From: Sphingomonas sp. LT1P40
Lineage (GTDB): Bacteria > Pseudomonadota > Alphaproteobacteria > Sphingomonadales > Sphingomonadaceae
Length of the DNA: 64,000 nt
Reading direction: 5' to 3'
Assembly (NCBI RefSeq): GCF_036663835.1
Contig: NZ_JAXOJT010000002.1
Location: 1,045,501 to 1,109,500, forward strand
Shown here: piece after piece, positions 17,213 through 26,450 of the stretch
Position numbering within the stretch: position 1 is the first letter of the stretch
Layout: each line of letters begins with the position of its first letter
Notes under the pieces: generated by a model
The model's database searches: none
The model's input: only the letters and a program-made list of their open reading frames with translations
Told to the model about the DNA's origin: nothing
Translations under genes and position numbers: made by a program

Positions 17213-18364
17213 CTAAGTTCGCGCCGAAGTTTGCGATTTTGTCAGATCGAATGCGCGTGTCCGCCCGTCAATGACGTTATTGGCGACGAGACGCGCGTTG
17301 GCCATCGTCTCCTGCACCGCCGTGCGGCCCGCGTCCCAATGTTCGTGCATGGTGCGCGCGGAAAATTCAAAGTCGCGGCTGCCGCCTTCCCACGCATTGG
17401 CGCGATAGATCAGGTGGACGAGGCTGACCGGCTGTTCGTCCGCTGCTTGCTTGAGCGCGGCGACATCGGGATCGTCGGCGAATTCGGGGGGCAGCTTGGC
17501 GAGCAATTTGCGGATCGCCTCACGCTCCTGCCGCAACTTCATCCGTTCGGTCGAAACCTGGCGGGTGCGGCTGGAGAAGCGGATTTCCTTTTCGCGCGCC
17601 AGCACATCGGTGATCGTGCGCGGCAAGGCGGCGGTGGAGGAGAAAAGGTCGACCTGAAACACCAGCATCGCATGCGTCTGGTGGTCTAGCACATGCGTGA
17701 GTGGCGTGTTCGAGACGAGGCCGCCGTCCCAGTAGAATTTGCCGTCGATCTCGACCGGGGGCAGGCCGGGCGGCAGCGCGCCCGAGGCCATGATGTGACG
17801 CGCGTCGATGCGCTCCTGCTTCGTATCGAAATAGCGGAAATTGCCGCTCTCGATCTCGACTGCGCCGACCGACAGGCGAACCGGGCCGGTGTTGAGCAGA
17901 TCCCAGTCGATCACCGAGTCCAGTGTCTCGGCAAGCTGGCTGCTGTCGTAGAAGCTCAGCGCCTCGGGCGTGCCGGGGGTCGCCATATAGGGCGGGAACA
18001 TGCGCGGTCTGAAGAAACCGGGGACGCCCTGGGCCAGCACCATCGCGGCGGACCATTCGTGGACTGCCTCGCGGATCTGGTCCTGCGGGAAGATGGGGAA
18101 GCTGGGCAGGCCGCTGGTGAGGGTTTCCCAGAAGCTGTTGAGTTTCTCGACGCGTTGTTCGGGCGGGTTGCCGGCGACGATCGCGGCGTTGATCGCGCCG
18201 ATCGAGATGCCGGCGACCCAGTCGGGGGCGATATCCGCCTCCGCCAGCGCCTCGATCACGCCCGCCTGATAGCTGCCGAGCGCACCGCCGCCCTGAAGGA
18301 CCAGCGCGACACAGCCGGGGAGCGGGAGCGGGCGTTGGCGCGGGTGCGGGTCTGCTTCGGCCAT
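17213..18364 (-). CDS. Patatin-like phospholipase with C-terminal DUF3734-type region
   Basis: A 383-residue protein with the patatin catalytic dyad: oxyanion loop GGGALG (25-30), GISIG with Ser54, and the DGG motif in WDGGLVSNTPL. After the catalytic domain, about 120 residues follow that look like the DUF3734 extension (RQVSTERMKLRQEREAI). It lies directly upstream of bdhA, an arrangement that suggests a role in storage-polymer or lipid mobilisation. The longer open frame upstream overlaps the divergent metalloprotease gene. ATG 18373 is an alternative start. Confidence 0.88.
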   Translation of the reverse strand: MAEADPHPRQRPLPLPGCVALVLQGGGALGSYQAGVIEALAEADIAPDWVAGISIGAINAAIVAGNPPEQRVEKLNSFWETLTSGLPSFPIFPQDQIREAVHEWSAAMVLAQGVPGFFRPRMFPPYMATPGTPEALSFYDSSQLAETLDSVIDWDLLNTGPVRLSVGAVEIESGNFRYFDTKQERIDARHIMASGALPPGLPPVEIDGKFYWDGGLVSNTPLTHVLDHQTHAMLVFQVDLFSSTAALPRTITDVLAREKEIRFSSRTRQVSTERMKLRQEREAIRKLLAKLPPEFADDPDVAALKQAADEQPVSLVHLIYRANAWEGGSRDFEFSARTMHEHWDAGRTAVQETMANARLVANNVIDGRTRAFDLTKSQTSART

Positions 18365-18472
18365 GCCAACCATGTGGTGCAGCGCAGCGCCAAGGGCAAT
18401 GCGGATTCTTGGGTGCAACGCTTTGACGGTTGGGGCATTGTCACGACAAGACAATGAAAAGGGGTGCCCGCC

Positions 18473-19354
18473 ATGCGGCTCGACGATCTGGATCCCAGCG
18501 ATAATGTCCGCGACCTTGGCTCGGGCGGCGGGGGCGGTGGCTTGGGCGGGGGCGGTAACATCCTGCTGGGGCTGTTGCCGATGCTGTTGGGCAGCAAGAT
18601 GGGCTGTGGCACGATCGCGCTGATCGGGATCGGCGTGGCGCTGTTTATGACCGTGGGCGGTGGTGGCGGATTGCTGACCGGCGGCAGTGCGCCGACGAGT
18701 GGGGGGTCGGCGGTGACGCAAAGCAAGGCGTGCGACACGCCCGAGGAATTGCAGGCATGCCGCGTGATGACCAGCACCGAGAAGACCTGGACCGCGTTGA
18801 TCCCCAACTATCCGCCACCGGTGCTGAGTTTCTATCAGGGCGGCGTGCAATCGGGCTGCGGGTCCGCATCGTCGGCGGCGGGGCCGTTTTATTGCCCGTC
18901 GGATCGCGGCATCTATCTCGACACCGGCTTCTTTCAGGAATTGAGCAGCCGGTTCGGTGCCGCAGGCGATTTCGCGCAGAATTACGTGATCGCGCATGAA
19001 GTCGGCCATCATATCCAGAATATCAGCGGCACGATGGAAAAGGTCCGCGCGGCGCAGTCGCGGATGAGTCAGGCCGAGGGCAACGCGATGTCGGTGCGGG
19101 TCGAGTTGCAGGCCGATTGCTACGCCGGCGTGTGGGCGGCGCGGAACAAGGACCGGCTGGAGGCTGGCGATATCGAGGAAGGAATGCGCGCCGCGAACGC
19201 GATCGGCGACGATACCCTGCAGAAGCAGGCGCAGGGGACGGTGGTGCCGGAAAGCTTTACGCACGGCACTTCAGCCCAGCGGCAACAGTGGCTCCGGCGC
19301 GGGCTGGAGTCTGGCGATCCGACGTCGTGCGACACGTTCAGCGGGGCGCTGTGA
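18473..19354 (+). CDS. Neutral zinc metallopeptidase, YpfJ family
   Basis: A 293-residue inner-membrane protein: Gly-rich cytoplasmic N-terminus, one membrane helix (about 45-66), and an external domain with the zinc motif HEVGHH (175-180), preceded by GIYLDTGFF and followed by RVELQADCYAGVW, where the Glu is the likely third ligand. Four or more cysteines could form disulphides. The family (KPN_02809/YpfJ) has no established substrate. The start at 18473 gives the typical MRLDDLxPSDNV N-terminus. Confidence 0.88.
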   Translation: MRLDDLDPSDNVRDLGSGGGGGGLGGGGNILLGLLPMLLGSKMGCGTIALIGIGVALFMTVGGGGGLLTGGSAPTSGGSAVTQSKACDTPEELQACRVMTSTEKTWTALIPNYPPPVLSFYQGGVQSGCGSASSAAGPFYCPSDRGIYLDTGFFQELSSRFGAAGDFAQNYVIAHEVGHHIQNISGTMEKVRAAQSRMSQAEGNAMSVRVELQADCYAGVWAARNKDRLEAGDIEEGMRAANAIGDDTLQKQAQGTVVPESFTHGTSAQRQQWLRRGLESGDPTSCDTFSGAL

Positions 19355-19358
19355 GGCC

Positions 19359-19820
19359 ATGAGCGTCGCATTCCGCCGCGAGAGCGACGAGGAGCATAAG
19401 GAGCCGAAGTTCGAGATCCCGATGGTGCCGGGGCCGAACCTCGTCACCGCGCGCGGCAAGGCGCTGATCGACGCGCGCGTGGTCGAGCTGGAGGCGGCGC
19501 TGGCGGGTGCGGAGGGGGATGCGCGCGAGGTCGTTGCACGCGACCTGCGCTATTGGCACACGCGCCAGACGACCGCCGAGATCATTTCTCCGCCGGACGA
19601 CGAGACCGTCGCAATCGGATCGCGCGTGCGCTTCCGCTTCAACGGGCGCGAGCGGCAGATCGATATCGTCGGCAATGACGAAGCCGACCCGGCAGCAGAT
19701 CGCATCGCGTTTCAGGCCCCGCTGGCGGCAGCGCTGATCGGCGCGGAGCCGGGGGAGATGGTGGACTTTGGCGGCAAGGCCGAGGCGATTGAGGTGTTGG
19801 CGACGACTGCATCGCTATAG
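19359..19820 (+). CDS. GreA/GreB-family protein with a shortened coiled coil
   Basis: A 153-residue protein whose C-terminal half is a clear Gre domain (VRFRFNGRERQIDIVGNDEADPAADRIAFQAPLAAALIG). The N-terminal helical part (about residues 32-75) is shorter than in GreA/GreB and lacks the GDLxENAEY-type acidic tip that donates Mg2+ ligands for RNA cleavage. It may bind RNA polymerase without cleavage activity, like Rnk or Gfh1. It starts 4 bp after the metalloprotease gene. Confidence 0.75.
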   Translation: MSVAFRRESDEEHKEPKFEIPMVPGPNLVTARGKALIDARVVELEAALAGAEGDAREVVARDLRYWHTRQTTAEIISPPDDETVAIGSRVRFRFNGRERQIDIVGNDEADPAADRIAFQAPLAAALIGAEPGEMVDFGGKAEAIEVLATTASL

Positions 19821-19853
19821 GCGGGCATCGCAAGTTCGGTTATCCGGCGAAGC

Positions 19854-20189
19854 ATGGCTCGCAAATCTTCGAGAAACGATCCCTATGGGCATTTGCAGCA
19901 GGAGGAGGCTGCGCCACCGGAGGTGTTCTGTTGGCTTTGCGGCCGACCCGTGGGCAAGACGACGGTGTGGCACCATCCCGTTCCCAAGAGCCGGGGCGGG
20001 CGGGACGTCGTGCCGATGCACCCGATTTGCCAGCAGACGTTGATCGCCAACTTTACCAATTCCGAACTGGAGCGTTACGGGATGGATGTGAAGGGCCTGT
20101 TGGCGAACCCCAATGTGCGTAAATTCGTGGATTGGGTGGCCAAGAAGGATCCGGATTTCACCGCGACGACGGCCAAGAAGCAGCGCTGA
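19854..20189 (+). CDS. Small HNH-like protein
   Basis: A 111-residue protein with a CxxC (CWLCGRP), a HHPVPKSRGG segment and HPICQQTLIANFTN, the order of a zinc-ribbon HNH (beta-beta-alpha metal) domain. The usual final His/Asn positions are only loosely matched (ICQQ replaces the common CHxxxH), so nuclease activity is not assured. The ends are charged. It lies between the Gre-like gene and the convergent rsgA stop, 1 bp away. Confidence 0.65.
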   Translation: MARKSSRNDPYGHLQQEEAAPPEVFCWLCGRPVGKTTVWHHPVPKSRGGRDVVPMHPICQQTLIANFTNSELERYGMDVKGLLANPNVRKFVDWVAKKDPDFTATTAKKQR

Positions 20190-20190
20190 T

Positions 20191-21183
20191 TTACCGGCGG
20201 CGCTTCGGATAGACCGGGGCCACGACGTCCGCCGCCGCCAATTTGCTCCAGCGATCGAACCGCTCCTGCGTCAGCGTGCCATCGGTGATCGCAGCCTGAA
20301 CCGCGCAACCCGGCTCGCTGCCATGCGCACAATTCGAGAAACGGCAATCCGCCGCTGCCAGAATGAAGTCGTCGAACACTTCCGATATGCCCGCCGCCGC
20401 GTCTGACAATTGCAGCTCGCGCATGCCGGGGGTGTCGAGCAGCCAGCCGCCCTGCGCGAGCCGGTGCATTTCGCGCGCGGTGGTCGTGTGGCGCCCGGTA
20501 TCGTCGTTTGCGCGGATTGCTTGTGTGAGGATGCTGTCCGACCCGCGCAACGTGTTGACCAGCGTCGATTTGCCGACGCCGGACGAACCCAGCAGCGCAA
20601 CGGTTTTGCCGATGCCGCAATAGACGGAAAGGTGCGCTGCACTGGTGGGGTCGCGGCCGTTGATGGTTTCGACCTGCAATCCGGGCTCGATCGCGCGTGC
20701 CGCATCCGCGAATTCCGCCGGATTATCGGTCAGGTCGGTCTTGGTCAGAACAACGACCGGGTTCACGCCCACTTCGCGCGCCAGCACCAGATAGCGCTCC
20801 AGTCGCGCGACGCTGAAATCCTGATTGCACGATGCGACGATGAACAGCGTGTCGATATTGGCGGCGATCATCTGTTCCTTGCGCGGATCGCCCGGCGCAC
20901 GCCGTTTGAACAGGTTCATCCGCTGAAGCACACGCATCGGCAGCAGCGTGGCGGTATCGACCAGCAGCCAGTCGCCGACCGTCGGGTGATCGTCGGAGGG
21001 CGAAGCACCCTGAATATAGGGTGTGATCGAATGCTGGACGCCCGCGCCGGTGACCGCGATCTGGCCGCGATGGACGGCCATCACGCGGACGGGATGGCAT
21101 CGCTGCAATTCTTCATCCGAGACCTGCTCGCTGAAGAACGAAGTCCAGCCGAGTTCCTCCAAGGTCGCATCGGTCGAAGTCAT
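20191..21183 (-). CDS. rsgA: Ribosome small subunit-dependent GTPase RsgA
   Basis: A 330-residue circularly permuted GTPase: OB-fold N-terminus, G4 motif TKTD (147-150), then Walker A GSSGVGKST (199-207), G3 DTPG, and a C-terminal zinc domain C-x4-C-x-H-x5-C in CRFSNCAHGSEPGC. It checks late 30S maturation at the decoding site. The order G4-G1-G3 is diagnostic of the YjeQ/RsgA family, and the length is normal. Confidence 0.93.
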   Translation of the reverse strand: MTSTDATLEELGWTSFFSEQVSDEELQRCHPVRVMAVHRGQIAVTGAGVQHSITPYIQGASPSDDHPTVGDWLLVDTATLLPMRVLQRMNLFKRRAPGDPRKEQMIAANIDTLFIVASCNQDFSVARLERYLVLAREVGVNPVVVLTKTDLTDNPAEFADAARAIEPGLQVETINGRDPTSAAHLSVYCGIGKTVALLGSSGVGKSTLVNTLRGSDSILTQAIRANDDTGRHTTTAREMHRLAQGGWLLDTPGMRELQLSDAAAGISEVFDDFILAAADCRFSNCAHGSEPGCAVQAAITDGTLTQERFDRWSKLAAADVVAPVYPKRRR

Positions 21184-21316
21184 AAGGCGGCGGTCGCGTC
21201 TTTCATTCGGGCTAGTTACGGATTTTGCCTGTGCGCCGATCGGCGTTGCATCGGCCCAGGCGTGAAGCTAAAAACACGCGGTTCGGCACCGCCAGAAATG
21301 GGGCCGGGCGTGGAGC

Positions 21317-21392
21317 GGGGCTGTAGCTCAGATGGGAGAGCGCTGCAATCGCACTGCAGAGGTCAGGAGTTCGATTCCCCTCAGCTCCACCA
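21317..21392 (+). tRNA. tRNA-Ala (anticodon CGC)
   Basis: 76 bases folding as 7-bp acceptor (GGGGCTG/CAGCTCC), D-arm, anticodon stem CTGCA/TGCAG with loop ATCGCAC (anticodon CGC, reading GCG), T-arm with loop TTCGATT, discriminator A and encoded CCA. The G3-U70 wobble pair, the alanine identity element, is present. The T-stem AGGAG/CCCCT contains one A-C mismatch. It lies between rsgA and the deacetylase-like gene. Confidence 0.92.
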
Positions 21393-21444
21393 GTCTCCTG
21401 ATGATCCGACACCTCTGTCCCTCCCGCAGATGAGCGCCACGCCG

Positions 21445-22470
21445 ATGAAGCGATTTTTCGATCCCCGTCAGTTGCTCCACGCGCCGGTGCGTGAACTGCA
21501 TAATGGCGAGTGGGCACCCTATGCCGAGACGCCGGATCGTGCGCGCCAGATCGTCGATGCGCTGGGTGGGGGCGAGGCGGCGCGCGATTTCGGGATGGGG
21601 CCGATCGCGGCGGTGCATGATGCCGGGTATCTGGCGTTCCTGCAAAGCGCGTGGGGCGAGTGGCAGGCGGCGGGGCGGGCTGGGGATGCGCTCGGTTACA
21701 CCTTTCCGGTCGTGCGGCGGCGACCGCTTGACCTGAGCCGGATCGACGCGCGGATCGGGGCCTATAGCATGGATGCGGCGACGCCGATTGCGGCGGGGAC
21801 ATGGGATGCGGCCTATTGGGGCGCGCAGGGTGCGCTGACGGCGCTAGAGGCGGTGGCGGGGGGTGCCCGCCACGCCTTTGCACTATGTCGCCCGCCGGGG
21901 CATCATGCCGGACGCGATTATATGGGGGGTTATTGCTACCTCAATAACGCGGCGATTGCTGCGCGGCGGGCGACGGAAAGCGGGCTGGGGCCGGTCGCCA
22001 TTCTGGATGTCGATTACCATCATGGGAACGGCACGCAGGACATTTTCTACGAGCGTTCGGATGTGTTTTTCGCGTCGATCCATGCCGATCCGCGAACCGA
22101 TTATCCCTTTTACTGGGGTCATGCAGACGAGTACGGCGAGGGTACGGGGGAGGGTGCGACGCTGAACCTGCCGCTGCCGCGCGGGACCGGATGGGGCGAG
22201 TATCGTCCGGCGCTGGGTACTGCACTGGATGCCGTCGCGGCATGGGGCGCGAAGCTGCTGGTGGTGTCGTTCGGCGCGGATACGTTCGTGGACGATCCGA
22301 TCTCCGGCTTCACACTCGACACGCCGGATTTTGCGGAAATGGGGCGGGTGATCGCGGCGCGCGACCTGCCGGTGCTAATCGTGATGGAAGGCGGCTATGC
22401 CGTTGGCGATCTGGGGCGCAACGTCGCCGCCTTCCTTTCGGGATTTGATAGCGTGATGACTCCAGCTTGA
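21445..22470 (+). CDS. Histone deacetylase superfamily / acetylpolyamine amidohydrolase
   Basis: A 341-residue deacetylase-fold enzyme with RPPGHHAGRDYMGGYCYLNN (active-site His-His), the zinc-binding DVDYHHGNGTQ and SFGADTF, and MEGGYAVGDLG near the end. The N-terminus FFDPRQLLHAP and overall motifs fit the bacterial acetylpolyamine amidohydrolase-like class. Natural substrates are probably small acetylated amines, but this is family inference. ATG 21430, five codons upstream, is an alternative start. It stands alone after the tRNA and ends before a palindromic repeat. Confidence 0.88.
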   Translation: MKRFFDPRQLLHAPVRELHNGEWAPYAETPDRARQIVDALGGGEAARDFGMGPIAAVHDAGYLAFLQSAWGEWQAAGRAGDALGYTFPVVRRRPLDLSRIDARIGAYSMDAATPIAAGTWDAAYWGAQGALTALEAVAGGARHAFALCRPPGHHAGRDYMGGYCYLNNAAIAARRATESGLGPVAILDVDYHHGNGTQDIFYERSDVFFASIHADPRTDYPFYWGHADEYGEGTGEGATLNLPLPRGTGWGEYRPALGTALDAVAAWGAKLLVVSFGADTFVDDPISGFTLDTPDFAEMGRVIAARDLPVLIVMEGGYAVGDLGRNVAAFLSGFDSVMTPA

Positions 22471-22481
22471 ATCAGATACCA

Positions 22482-22558
22482 TCACCCCTGGCCTGACCCG
22501 GGGTCCCGCTGATGGCGACCGCTCGAAGAAGCGGGACCCCGGGTCAAGCCCGGGGTGA
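22482..22558. repeat. GC-rich palindrome between two convergent genes
   Basis: Perfect 16-bp arms at 22494-22509 and 22531-22546, extended by a 7-bp outer pair (22482-22488 with 22552-22558). It sits between the stops of the deacetylase-like gene and paoC and may end transcription from both sides, although there is no T-tract. The sequence type is common between sphingomonad genes, from memory. Confidence 0.7.
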
Positions 22559-22587
22559 CGAGAATTTCAATGTGATGCCATCATTCT

Positions 22588-24780
22588 TTAAGCCACTGCG
22601 GGCAAGCGATCGATGAACTTGTCGAGCGTGATCGGATAGTTTCGGACGCGCACACCGGTGGCGTTGTACACCGCGTTGGCGACCGCCGCTGAGACGCCGC
22701 AAATCCCGAGCTCGCCGACGCCCTTGGCCTTCATCGGGGACGCCAGCGGGTCGGTTTCGTCAAGAAAAATGCATTCCTGATACGGGATGTCGGCATGGAC
22801 CGGGACTTCGTAGCCGGCGAGGTCGTGGTTGACGAAGAAGCCGAAGCGCTTGTCAATCGCCAGTTCCTCCATCAGCGCCGCGCCCGCCGCCATCGTCATC
22901 GCGCCGATCACCTGGCTGCGTGCCGCTTTCGGGTTGATGATGCGGCCAGCAGCACACACCGCGAGCATGCGGCGGATGCGGATTTCGCCGGTGTAGCTGT
23001 GGACCGCCGCCTCGACGAAATGCCCGGCGAAAGTCGCTTGCTTATACTTCTTGCCGAGGTCGCCGAACTCGATCGCGTCCTCCGCGACGATCTCGCCGTC
23101 CTTGGCGGCATTGCCCAGCGGGATGGTCTTGCGACCGGCACGGACGCGACCCCCGGTGAAGGTCGCGGTGGCGGGATCGAGGCCGAGCTTCTGCGCCACC
23201 GTTTCGCGTAGCTTCATGCAGGCGGCATAGACGCCGGAGGTGGAACTGGCCGCGCCGAACTGACCGCCCGAACCGGCGGACACCGGAAAGTCGGAATCGC
23301 CCAGTCTCACGTCCACCTGCGCCAGCGGCACGCCCATCGTTTCGGCCGCGGTCTGCGCGATGATCGTGTAGCTGCCGGTGCCGATATCGGTCATGTCAGT
23401 TTCGACCGTGACCCGGCCATTGGCGGCCAGACGGACGCGGGCGGCGGACTTCAGCGTCGGGGCATCGCGATAGCCCGCCGCCATGCCGAGGCCGATAAGC
23501 CACTGGCCGTCGCGGACGCTGGCGGGAGTGGCGGAGCGTTTGCTCCAGCCGAATCTCGCCGCGCCCTGTCGCATGCATTCGATCAGCTGACGTTGCGAAA
23601 AGGGGATCGGTTTTTCGCCGGGGACGACTTGGGTGTCGTTGACGATGCGGAATTCGACCGGGTCCATGCCCAGTTTCTCCGCCATTTCGTCCATCGCGAT
23701 TTCGAGTGCCATCATGCCGGGCGCTTCGCCGGGTGCGCGCATGGCGTTGCCTTCGGGCAGGTCGAGCACGGCGAGGCGCGCCTGGATCATGCGGTTCTCA
23801 CCGGCGTAGAGGAAGCGCGACTGCGCCGTCCCATTCTCGATTCCGCCGGCGGGCAGATCGCCGGACCAGTTTTCATGGCCCATCGCGGTGATCTTGCCAT
23901 CGGTGTTCGCGCCGATGCGAATGCGCTGAAGCGTCGCTGGGCGGTGCGGCGTGTTGTTGAACATCAGCGGGCGTGTGAGCGCGACCTTGACCGGGCGACC
24001 GGCGGCCTTGGCACCGAGCGCGGCGAGAACGGCGTCGGCGCGGATCCACAGCTTTCCGCCGAAACCGCCACCGATATAGGGCGAGATCAGGCGTATGTTT
24101 TCCTTCGGAATGCCGAGCGTTTTCGCCATGTCGCCCTTGCTCCAGGCGATCATCTGGTTCGAGGTCCACAGCGTCAGCTTGCCCCCGTCCCACGCCGCGA
24201 TGCTGGCATGCGGTTCCATCATCGCATGCGCATGATCGGGGGTGTGATAGGTGGCGTCGAGCTTGACCGGGGCGGCATCGAATGCGCCCGTGAAATTGCC
24301 GAGTTTGATGTCGGCCTGTTCCTTGGTCGGCTGGGCGTTATCCTTCTCGGCGTGGAGGTCGAAGCGGCCCTTTTCGCGGGCATATTCAATGCGGACGAGC
24401 GCGGCGGCGGCGCGGGCCTGCTCGAACGTTTCGGCGACGATGAGGGCGATCGCCTGATGATAATGCTCGATTTCCGGGCCGCCGAGCAATTTGGCGGTGT
24501 TGAAATTGCCCTTGCCCAGCGTGCCCGCATTGGCGGCGGTGACGATGGCAAGGACGCCGGGTGCGGCTTTGGCTTCGTTGAGATTGATCGACGTGATCCG
24601 ACCCTTGGCGATCGCTGACCCGATGACATGGCCATAGGCGGCGTTGGGGGCGGCTTGCTGCTCATAGGCGTATGTGGCGGTGCCGCTGGTCTTGGCAGGG
24701 CCGTCGATGCGGTCGGTGGGCTTGCCGACGACTTTGAGCTGGTCGATCGGGTTGGTGCCGGCGGGGGTGTCGAATTTCAT
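22588..24780 (-). CDS. paoC: Molybdopterin-binding subunit of periplasmic aldehyde oxidoreductase (PaoC type)
   Basis: A 730-residue xanthine-oxidase-family large subunit: KVVGKPTDRIDGPAKTSGTATYAYE start, GGGFGGKLW, MRAPGEAPG (cofactor-proximal loop), GSGGQFGAASST and the late GVGELGICG carrying the catalytic Glu. It binds Mo-cytosine dinucleotide and oxidises aldehydes or N-heterocycles. It follows paoB by 5 bp and paoA, forming an ABC operon like E. coli paoABC. No paoD-type maturation gene is adjacent. The long upstream open frame overlaps paoB and is not coding. Confidence 0.9.
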   Translation of the reverse strand: MKFDTPAGTNPIDQLKVVGKPTDRIDGPAKTSGTATYAYEQQAAPNAAYGHVIGSAIAKGRITSINLNEAKAAPGVLAIVTAANAGTLGKGNFNTAKLLGGPEIEHYHQAIALIVAETFEQARAAAALVRIEYAREKGRFDLHAEKDNAQPTKEQADIKLGNFTGAFDAAPVKLDATYHTPDHAHAMMEPHASIAAWDGGKLTLWTSNQMIAWSKGDMAKTLGIPKENIRLISPYIGGGFGGKLWIRADAVLAALGAKAAGRPVKVALTRPLMFNNTPHRPATLQRIRIGANTDGKITAMGHENWSGDLPAGGIENGTAQSRFLYAGENRMIQARLAVLDLPEGNAMRAPGEAPGMMALEIAMDEMAEKLGMDPVEFRIVNDTQVVPGEKPIPFSQRQLIECMRQGAARFGWSKRSATPASVRDGQWLIGLGMAAGYRDAPTLKSAARVRLAANGRVTVETDMTDIGTGSYTIIAQTAAETMGVPLAQVDVRLGDSDFPVSAGSGGQFGAASSTSGVYAACMKLRETVAQKLGLDPATATFTGGRVRAGRKTIPLGNAAKDGEIVAEDAIEFGDLGKKYKQATFAGHFVEAAVHSYTGEIRIRRMLAVCAAGRIINPKAARSQVIGAMTMAAGAALMEELAIDKRFGFFVNHDLAGYEVPVHADIPYQECIFLDETDPLASPMKAKGVGELGICGVSAAVANAVYNATGVRVRNYPITLDKFIDRLPAVA

Positions 24781-24785
24781 GGGCC

Positions 24786-25736
24786 TCAGCCTTTCGCTTG
24801 CGCGAGCACGGCACCGAGCGTGCGCTCGACCAGTGTCAGCTTGAATGCATTGTCGGCGGTGGGTTTCGCGCCTGCGAGGAGGACGGATGCGGTGGCTTTC
24901 GATCCGTTCGGGAGCGATGCCTCTGCGGCCTCCACGCGCCACGGTTTGGGAGCGATGCCGCCGACCGCGACACGACCGGTGCCGTCGCGCTGGATGATCG
25001 CAGCGACCGAGACGAGCGCGAAGGCGTAGGACGCGCGGTCGCGGACCTTGTGGTAGAATTGCGAGCCGCCGAGCGGGGCGGGCAAGGTGACGGCGGTGAT
25101 GAGTTCGCCGGGTTCCAGCGCGGTCTCGATGTGCGGGGTGTCGCCGGGCAGCACATGGAAGCTGGCGAGCGGAATGGCGCGGGCGGTCCCATCGGGCTTG
25201 ACCGTTTCGACCGTCGCATCCAGCGCGCGCATCGCTACCGCCATGTCGCCGGGATAGGTGGCGATACACGCGTCGCTGGTGCCGATCACGCCGAGCTGAC
25301 GGCTGTAACCGCCGACCGCTGCGCAACCGCTGCCGGGCTTGCGCTTGTTGCATGACTGGTTGGTATCGTAAAAATAGGGGCAGCGGGTGCGCTGAAGCAG
25401 ATTGCCCGCCGTCGTCGCCTTGTTGCGCAACTGGCCCGATGCGCCCGCGAGGATTGCGCGAGAGAGCACTCCGTAATCCTTGCGCACGCGCTTGTCGGCG
25501 GCGAGGTCGGTGTTGCGCACGAACGCGCCAATGCGCAAGCCGCCGGCTTCCGTTTTCTCGATCGTGTCGAGGCCGATGCCGTTGACGTCGATCAAATGCG
25601 TCGGGGCTTCGATCTGAAGCTTCATCAGGTCGAGCAGATTGGTCCCGCCCGCGATGAACTTCGCGCCCTGAGTCCGCGATGCGGCAGCGGCTGCCTCGGC
25701 AGGCGAAGTCGCGCGTTCGTAGGTGAAGGGTTTCAT
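24786..25736 (-). CDS. paoB: FAD-binding subunit of periplasmic aldehyde oxidoreductase (PaoB type)
   Basis: A 316-residue CODH-type FAD subunit ([14 protein letters not shown] and [15 protein letters not shown]). It contains a cysteine-rich insert, [23 protein letters not shown], that matches the extra [4Fe-4S] cluster seen in E. coli PaoB and absent from ordinary xanthine dehydrogenase FAD subunits. This decides PaoABC type over xanthine dehydrogenase. Its ATG overlaps the paoA stop by 4 bp. Confidence 0.9.
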   Translation of the reverse strand: MKPFTYERATSPAEAAAAASRTQGAKFIAGGTNLLDLMKLQIEAPTHLIDVNGIGLDTIEKTEAGGLRIGAFVRNTDLAADKRVRKDYGVLSRAILAGASGQLRNKATTAGNLLQRTRCPYFYDTNQSCNKRKPGSGCAAVGGYSRQLGVIGTSDACIATYPGDMAVAMRALDATVETVKPDGTARAIPLASFHVLPGDTPHIETALEPGELITAVTLPAPLGGSQFYHKVRDRASYAFALVSVAAIIQRDGTGRVAVGGIAPKPWRVEAAEASLPNGSKATASVLLAGAKPTADNAFKLTLVERTLGAVLAQAKG

Positions 25737-26368
25737 GCGCGTTTCCCCGCAATTTCGGTCATCGCGTCGATGATGTTGGGATAGGCACCGCAACGGCAGA
25801 TATTGCCGCTCATCCGCTCGCGCAGTTCGTCGTTCGTCGCGCGTGGGCGGGCGTTGATGTCGGCGCTGGCGTGGCTGGGGATGCCGGCCTTGATCTCGTC
25901 GAGCACTGCCACGGCGGAGCAGATCTGGCCGGGGGTGCAGTATCCGCACTGGTATCCGTCATGTTTGACGAACGCGGCCTGCATCGGGTGGAGCTTGTCG
26001 GGGGTGCCGAGACCCTCGATCGTGGTGACCTTGTCGCCGTCGTGCATCACCGCGAGGCTGAGGCAGCTATTGATCCGGCGGCCATTGACGATAACCGTGC
26101 AGGCACCGCACTGGCCGTGATCGCAACCCTTTTTGGTGCCGGTGAGCTTCAGGTTTTCGCGCAGCAGGTCGAGCAGGGTAGTGCGGGTATCGACCTCCAC
26201 CGCCTGTTTGCGACCGTTGACAGTCATCGTGACGCTCGTCGTGGAGGGCGCGGGCTGCGCTGGCGGGGTGCGCGCTTCGACTGCGGGCACGCTGGCGATG
26301 GCGACCGATGCACCGCCGCCCATCAGGATGCCACGTCGGCTCACGCTGAATTCCTCGTCGATTTTCAT
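25733..26368 (-). CDS. paoA: 2Fe-2S subunit of periplasmic aldehyde oxidoreductase (PaoA type)
   Basis: A 211-residue protein with a Tat signal ([12 protein letters not shown]) and two [2Fe-2S] motifs: plant-type CDHGQCGAC with a later Cys in RINSCLS, and the helical pair CGYCTPGQ and CRCGAYPN. The Tat signal exports the assembled ABC complex as one unit. It is the first gene of the operon. No regulatory site is evident upstream; instead a gene scar lies 80 bp away. Confidence 0.92.
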   Translation of the reverse strand: MKIDEEFSVSRRGILMGGGASVAIASVPAVEARTPPAQPAPSTTSVTMTVNGRKQAVEVDTRTTLLDLLRENLKLTGTKKGCDHGQCGACTVIVNGRRINSCLSLAVMHDGDKVTTIEGLGTPDKLHPMQAAFVKHDGYQCGYCTPGQICSAVAVLDEIKAGIPSHASADINARPRATNDELRERMSGNICRCGAYPNIIDAMTEIAGKRA

Positions 26369-26450
26369 GCGTACGATCCCCTTGAAGCCTGCGTTCGCGC
26401 GCGGCTGTTATTCATGTAACCCCTGTCGAGCGATTCCGTGCCGTCTTGCA

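Noticed and set aside
18365..19264. 300-codon N-terminal extension of the patatin frame
   Set aside because: It overlaps the divergent YpfJ-type gene and its translation is low-complexity; the patatin domain starts near 18364.
21317..21392. tRNA-Ala as a prophage or island attachment site
   Set aside because: No integrase or direct repeat of the tRNA 3' end follows; the neighbours are ordinary chromosomal genes. XerC at 10.3 kb looks housekeeping.
20410..21429. Upstream extension of the deacetylase frame across rsgA and the tRNA
   Set aside because: It runs antisense to rsgA and through tRNA-Ala; the conserved protein starts at about 21445.
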